The notes beneath the pieces are model-generated. The model was not told the origin of the DNA, searched no databases, and saw only the letters and a program-made list of their open reading frames with translations. This document shows, piece by piece, positions 61,371 to 64,000 of a stretch of 64,000 bases of DNA. A program made the position numbers and the translations under genes. How positions within the stretch are numbered: position 1 is the first letter of the stretch; each line of letters starts with the position of its first letter. Source of the stretch: Vibrio ostreae (GTDB taxonomy: Bacteria > Pseudomonadota > Gammaproteobacteria > Enterobacterales > Vibrionaceae). The stretch lies in NCBI RefSeq assembly GCF_019226825.1, contig NZ_CP076642.1, positions 1,178,001-1,242,000 on the forward strand, given 5' to 3'.

Positions 61371-62330
61371 TTGCCGTTGACCTGTTTTCGAAGCCTGACT
61401 TATCGGTCAGCTGTGCTGATTTGTGTGTTGGCGATCCTGTGTGGAGTTGTGTTGCCGGCGCAAGCTTCGACGAGTGTTGTCACGCATGCCATGGGGCAGA
61501 CCCGGGTTGTCTCCGATGTTAACCGTGTGATCACTTTATTTCAGGGCGCCACCGACTCCGCGGTTGCCTTGGGTATTCGTCCGGTGGGTGTAGTTGATTC
61601 ATGGGCCGAAACACCGACTTATGATTATTTGCGTGAAGCGCTGCAAGGTGTGCAGCATCTTGGCCTGGAAACGCAACCTAACCTGGAAAAAATTGTCGCT
61701 CTCAAGCCGGATCTGATCATCGGCGCACGAAGCCGACATGAAAAAATCTATCCGCAGCTACAGCAGATTGCACCTACCGTATTGACCGACAACGTGTATG
61801 ATTTTCAGCGTACATTAGCGCTAACCGGCCTAGCCACCGGGCGTGAAGCCATGGCGCAGGCGTTGTGGCAGCAGTGGCAACACAATGTAACTGTATTTCG
61901 CCAGCAGCTGGCGTCCCGCTATTCTGACTGGCCGCTGACCGCATCCGTGTTAGATATTCGCGCTGATCACCTGCGTTTGTATTTGCGCGACAGTTTTGCC
62001 GGTCAGGTATTGAGTAGTATCGGCTTTCGCTTGCCGGCGGTGCCAAATGCGAGCTGGGGAATCAAAATTAAAAGCAAAGAAACGCTGCCAAGTGCTGACG
62101 CGGATGTGTTTTTTGTTATCAAGGATTCAGAACAACCAGTGGTGGTGCGCAACTATGATGCCTGGCGCACCCATCCCATCTGGAAAGTGCTTAAAGCACC
62201 GAGAATGAATCAGGTATATGAGGTCAATAAGGTTAGCTGGCTGCTGTCCGGCGGTATTCTTGGGGCCAACCTGATGCTGGATCAACTGAGTACCATCTAT
62301 CCTCCGCTGCTCACCCCAAGTACGCAATGA
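61371..62330 (+). CDS. Iron-siderophore ABC transporter periplasmic binding protein (FecB/BtuF-fold)
   Basis: Class III substrate-binding protein for ferric siderophores, 319 residues. Signal sequence near residues 11-32 (cleavage around AQA). Typical features: RVITLFQGATDSAVALGIRPVGV, LGLETQPNLEKIVALKPDLIIGA (about residues 96-118) and APTVLTD. The remainder follows the two-lobe helix-backbone fold, and the last part resembles FecB-type proteins (VSWLLSGGILGANLMLDQL). TTG start with AAGGA about ten bases before. It overlaps the following permease start by four bases. The siderophore is unknown; FecB-like ligand (citrate) or catecholate are possible. Confidence 0.85.
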   Translation: MPLTCFRSLTYRSAVLICVLAILCGVVLPAQASTSVVTHAMGQTRVVSDVNRVITLFQGATDSAVALGIRPVGVVDSWAETPTYDYLREALQGVQHLGLETQPNLEKIVALKPDLIIGARSRHEKIYPQLQQIAPTVLTDNVYDFQRTLALTGLATGREAMAQALWQQWQHNVTVFRQQLASRYSDWPLTASVLDIRADHLRLYLRDSFAGQVLSSIGFRLPAVPNASWGIKIKSKETLPSADADVFFVIKDSEQPVVVRNYDAWRTHPIWKVLKAPRMNQVYEVNKVSWLLSGGILGANLMLDQLSTIYPPLLTPSTQ

Positions 62331-63344
62331 TGTTAATATCCGTTTCTTCTCCTTCGGCTCGGCTGAGTCTGTTCGTTATTTCGCTGGTGGTACTCTGCGG
62401 TGCCGTTTTTGCAAGTCTGGTGTTTGGTCAATATCCGGTGACGGTGCAACAAGTGTGGCCTGCTTTTTGGCATCCTGAACCGACATCCATCGAACATGTG
62501 GTGATTAATACCATTCGCTGGTCACGCACTATTATTGCGATTGTGGTCGGCGCTGCGTTGGCGATTGCCGGCGTATTGATGCAGACACTGACCCGCAATC
62601 CGCTTGCCTCTCCGGCAATATTCGGCGTTAACGCCGGAGCGGTATTTTTTATCGTGTTATGCAGCCAGGTGTTCGCATTCAGCGACATGTCGATGCTGTT
62701 CTGGGTGGCTCTTTTTGCGCGCGGGCGTAGCCGGTGGACTGGTATATGCGTTAGGCAATCTGGGCCGCGATGCTCAGTCTCCGGTACGCTTAGTATTGGC
62801 AGGCGCGGCGATCTCTGCACTGTTTATGGCCTTCACTCAAGGGTTACTGGTGATCGGCCAGGACGGGGTCGACAGCGTATTATTCTGGGTTGCCGGTTCT
62901 GTTTCAGGACGTGAATTAGGGGACATTATGCCGGTGATGCCTTATCTGCTCGCAACAATGCTCGCGGCAGTGCTGCTGGCACCGCACATCAATATTCTGC
63001 TCTCTGGTGACGATATTGCCACGGGGCTAGGTCAGAATACCTGGCTGCTTAAGGTAGCGTTAAGCCTGCTTATCGTTGCGTTGGCTGGGATATCTGTTGC
63101 CATGGCAGGCAACATCGGATTTATTGGTTTGATCGTACCGCATATGGCGCGGTCGCTGGTGGGCAATGATCACAAATGGCTACTGCCGCTTAGTGCCATT
63201 TGGGGGGCGACGCTGCTTTTGCTGGCCGATGTGATCACCCGGATAATTCTGCCACCGGAGGAAATTCCGATTGGTGTGATGACTGCCTTAATCGGCGCGC
63301 CTTTCTTTATTTTCCTGGCCCGAAAAGGAAACCGCAATGCCTGA
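62327..63344 (+). pseudogene. Iron-siderophore ABC transporter permease (FecC-like), frameshifted
   Basis: BtuC/FecCD-family permease, about 338 residues if intact. The first part (62327 to about 62711) has the family signature WSRTIIAIVVGAALAIAGVLMQ and LTRNPLASPAIFGVNAGAV. The second part (from about 62717) has LAGAAISALFMAF, WVAGSVSGRELGDI and GNIGFIGLIVPHMARSLVGNDH, then the end GAPFFIFLARKGNRNA. They are in different frames. The T5 run at 62712-62716 has one base too many: four T gives WVALLRAGVAGGLVYALGNL. Without repair the first frame ends at 62914. Overlaps the SBP stop (ATGA) and the next permease start. Confidence 0.82.
62712..62716. other. Homopolymer at frameshift in the siderophore permease
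   Basis: Five T, followed by a short CG repeat (GCGCGCG). Removing one base in this vicinity rejoins the two halves. The exact base cannot be fixed from this sequence alone. Confidence 0.65.
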
Positions 63345-64000
63345 GCCATTGATATACCGGGGCCGTTTAGGGTCGTTTAGTCTACCATCCACTGCATTGA
63401 GAGCGGTTGTTGGTCTGATGTTGCTTACCCTGGGTATTGCTGTAATTTCGTTGTCCTCGGGCAGTGAATGGATAAATCCTTGGCAACTGATGTCAGGTTC
63501 TCTGAACGGGGAACTGAGCACAATGGTGGAAACACTGCGGCTGCCGCGTATCGTGATGGGGATGTTGGTTGGTGCGGGGCTGGGGTGTTCTGGGCTGATT
63601 TTGCAGTCTGTGATCCGCAATCCATTGGCATCACCGGATGTGGTCGGAATGACCAGCGGCGCTTGTGCGGCTGCGGTGGGGTTTCTGGCCTTTTTCCAGA
63701 TGAGCTATGGTATTGGGTGGCTGCCGCTCTTTGCGCTTGGCGGTGCTTTTTTTGCCTCGGGCGCGGTGTATTTGCTGGCCTGGCGACAGGGTGTTACGCC
63801 GATGCGGATGATTTTAGTCGGTATTGGTGTTTCTGCAGCGATGGGAGCCGTGACGACCCTGTTGATTGCGATCAGCCCGTCCTCCGGTAGCCTGTCTGCT
63901 TATATCTGGCTGACCGGCAGTATTTATGGTGCAAATTGGCACGATGTACAGTCGTTGCTGCCCTGGTTGATGGTCGGGTTCCCACTGGCGCTCTGCTTTT
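63337..64000 (+). CDS. Iron-siderophore ABC transporter permease (FecD-like), 3'-truncated
   Basis: Second FecCD-family permease, open to the window end; 221 codons visible from ATG 63337, which overlaps the preceding permease by eight bases. Family motifs: LRLPRIVMGMLVGAGLGCSG (about residues 63-82), LILQSVIRNPLASPDVVGMTSGA and MRMILVGIGVSAAMGAVTTL. With the first permease it would make the heterodimeric channel; the ATPase is expected beyond the window. Confidence 0.88.
   Translation, partial: MPEPLIYRGRLGSFSLPSTALRAVVGLMLLTLGIAVISLSSGSEWINPWQLMSGSLNGELSTMVETLRLPRIVMGMLVGAGLGCSGLILQSVIRNPLASPDVVGMTSGACAAAVGFLAFFQMSYGIGWLPLFALGGAFFASGAVYLLAWRQGVTPMRMILVGIGVSAAMGAVTTLLIAISPSSGSLSAYIWLTGSIYGANWHDVQSLLPWLMVGFPLALCF

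Overview
The window looks like chromosome II of a Vibrio close to V. fluvialis / V. furnissii. Base composition is mostly moderate (near 50% GC by eye). From about 21.7 kb to 61.2 kb the gene order matches the V. cholerae large type VI secretion (T6SS) cluster followed directly by the ribose operon. The species is an inference from recalled gene order and protein similarity; no search was run.

Left part (1-21.3 kb) is a patchwork of small metabolic and transport units. It holds a truncated EamA exporter, a nucleotidyltransferase, an MFS exporter with a divergent LysR regulator, and the aldo/keto reductase DkgB. Next comes a six-gene ABC transporter / phosphodiesterase / HAD phosphatase operon with a divergent GntR regulator, probably for an organophosphorus compound. 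Then follow a SulP anion transporter, a glutathione S-transferase, a TetR/zinc-independent oxidoreductase pair, an RluA-type pseudouridine synthase, a second EamA exporter, a His-rich CDF metal exporter with a MarR regulator, and a LysE exporter with an Lrp/AsnC regulator. For several of these regulators I find matching palindromes at both expected targets: LysR 2915-2931 and 3912-3928; GntR 10359-10372 and 10551-10564; TetR 15105-15119 and 15788-15802; MarR 18680-18692 and 18714-18726.

Centre (21.7-46.3 kb) is a complete T6SS structural cluster without hcp: PAAR spike, Sel1 protein, tssB-tssC-tssE-tssF-tssG-FHA-tssJ-tssK-tssL-clpV-vasH-vasI-tssA-tssM-vasL-vgrG. The product is a contractile machine (baseplate TssEFGK, membrane complex TssJLM, sheath TssBC, recycling ATPase ClpV). 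VasH is a sigma-54 activator, and a good sigma-54 (-24/-12) element lies just before vgrG.

Accessory module (about 46.2-54.6 kb): composition falls sharply to AT-rich inside the 3' tail of vgrG. Then come a DUF4123 adaptor, a 1243-residue LysM-containing putative effector of unrecognised toxic activity, and an overlapping membrane-anchored putative immunity gene. After these lie an opposite-strand homologue of the plasmid surface-exclusion lipoprotein TraT, a second paralogous immunity gene with no effector of its own, and a two-repeat DUF3012 lipoprotein. This is the most interesting region.

Right part (54.6-64 kb): rbsDACBKR with CRP-like and RbsR operators, then a Fur-box-preceded iron-siderophore ABC transporter (binding protein, permease, truncated second permease).

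Five genes (phosphodiesterase, RluA synthase, PAAR, rbsD, siderophore permease) are each broken by one base. In every case changing a homopolymer run by one base restores the family-typical protein, so sequencing or assembly error is the leading explanation.
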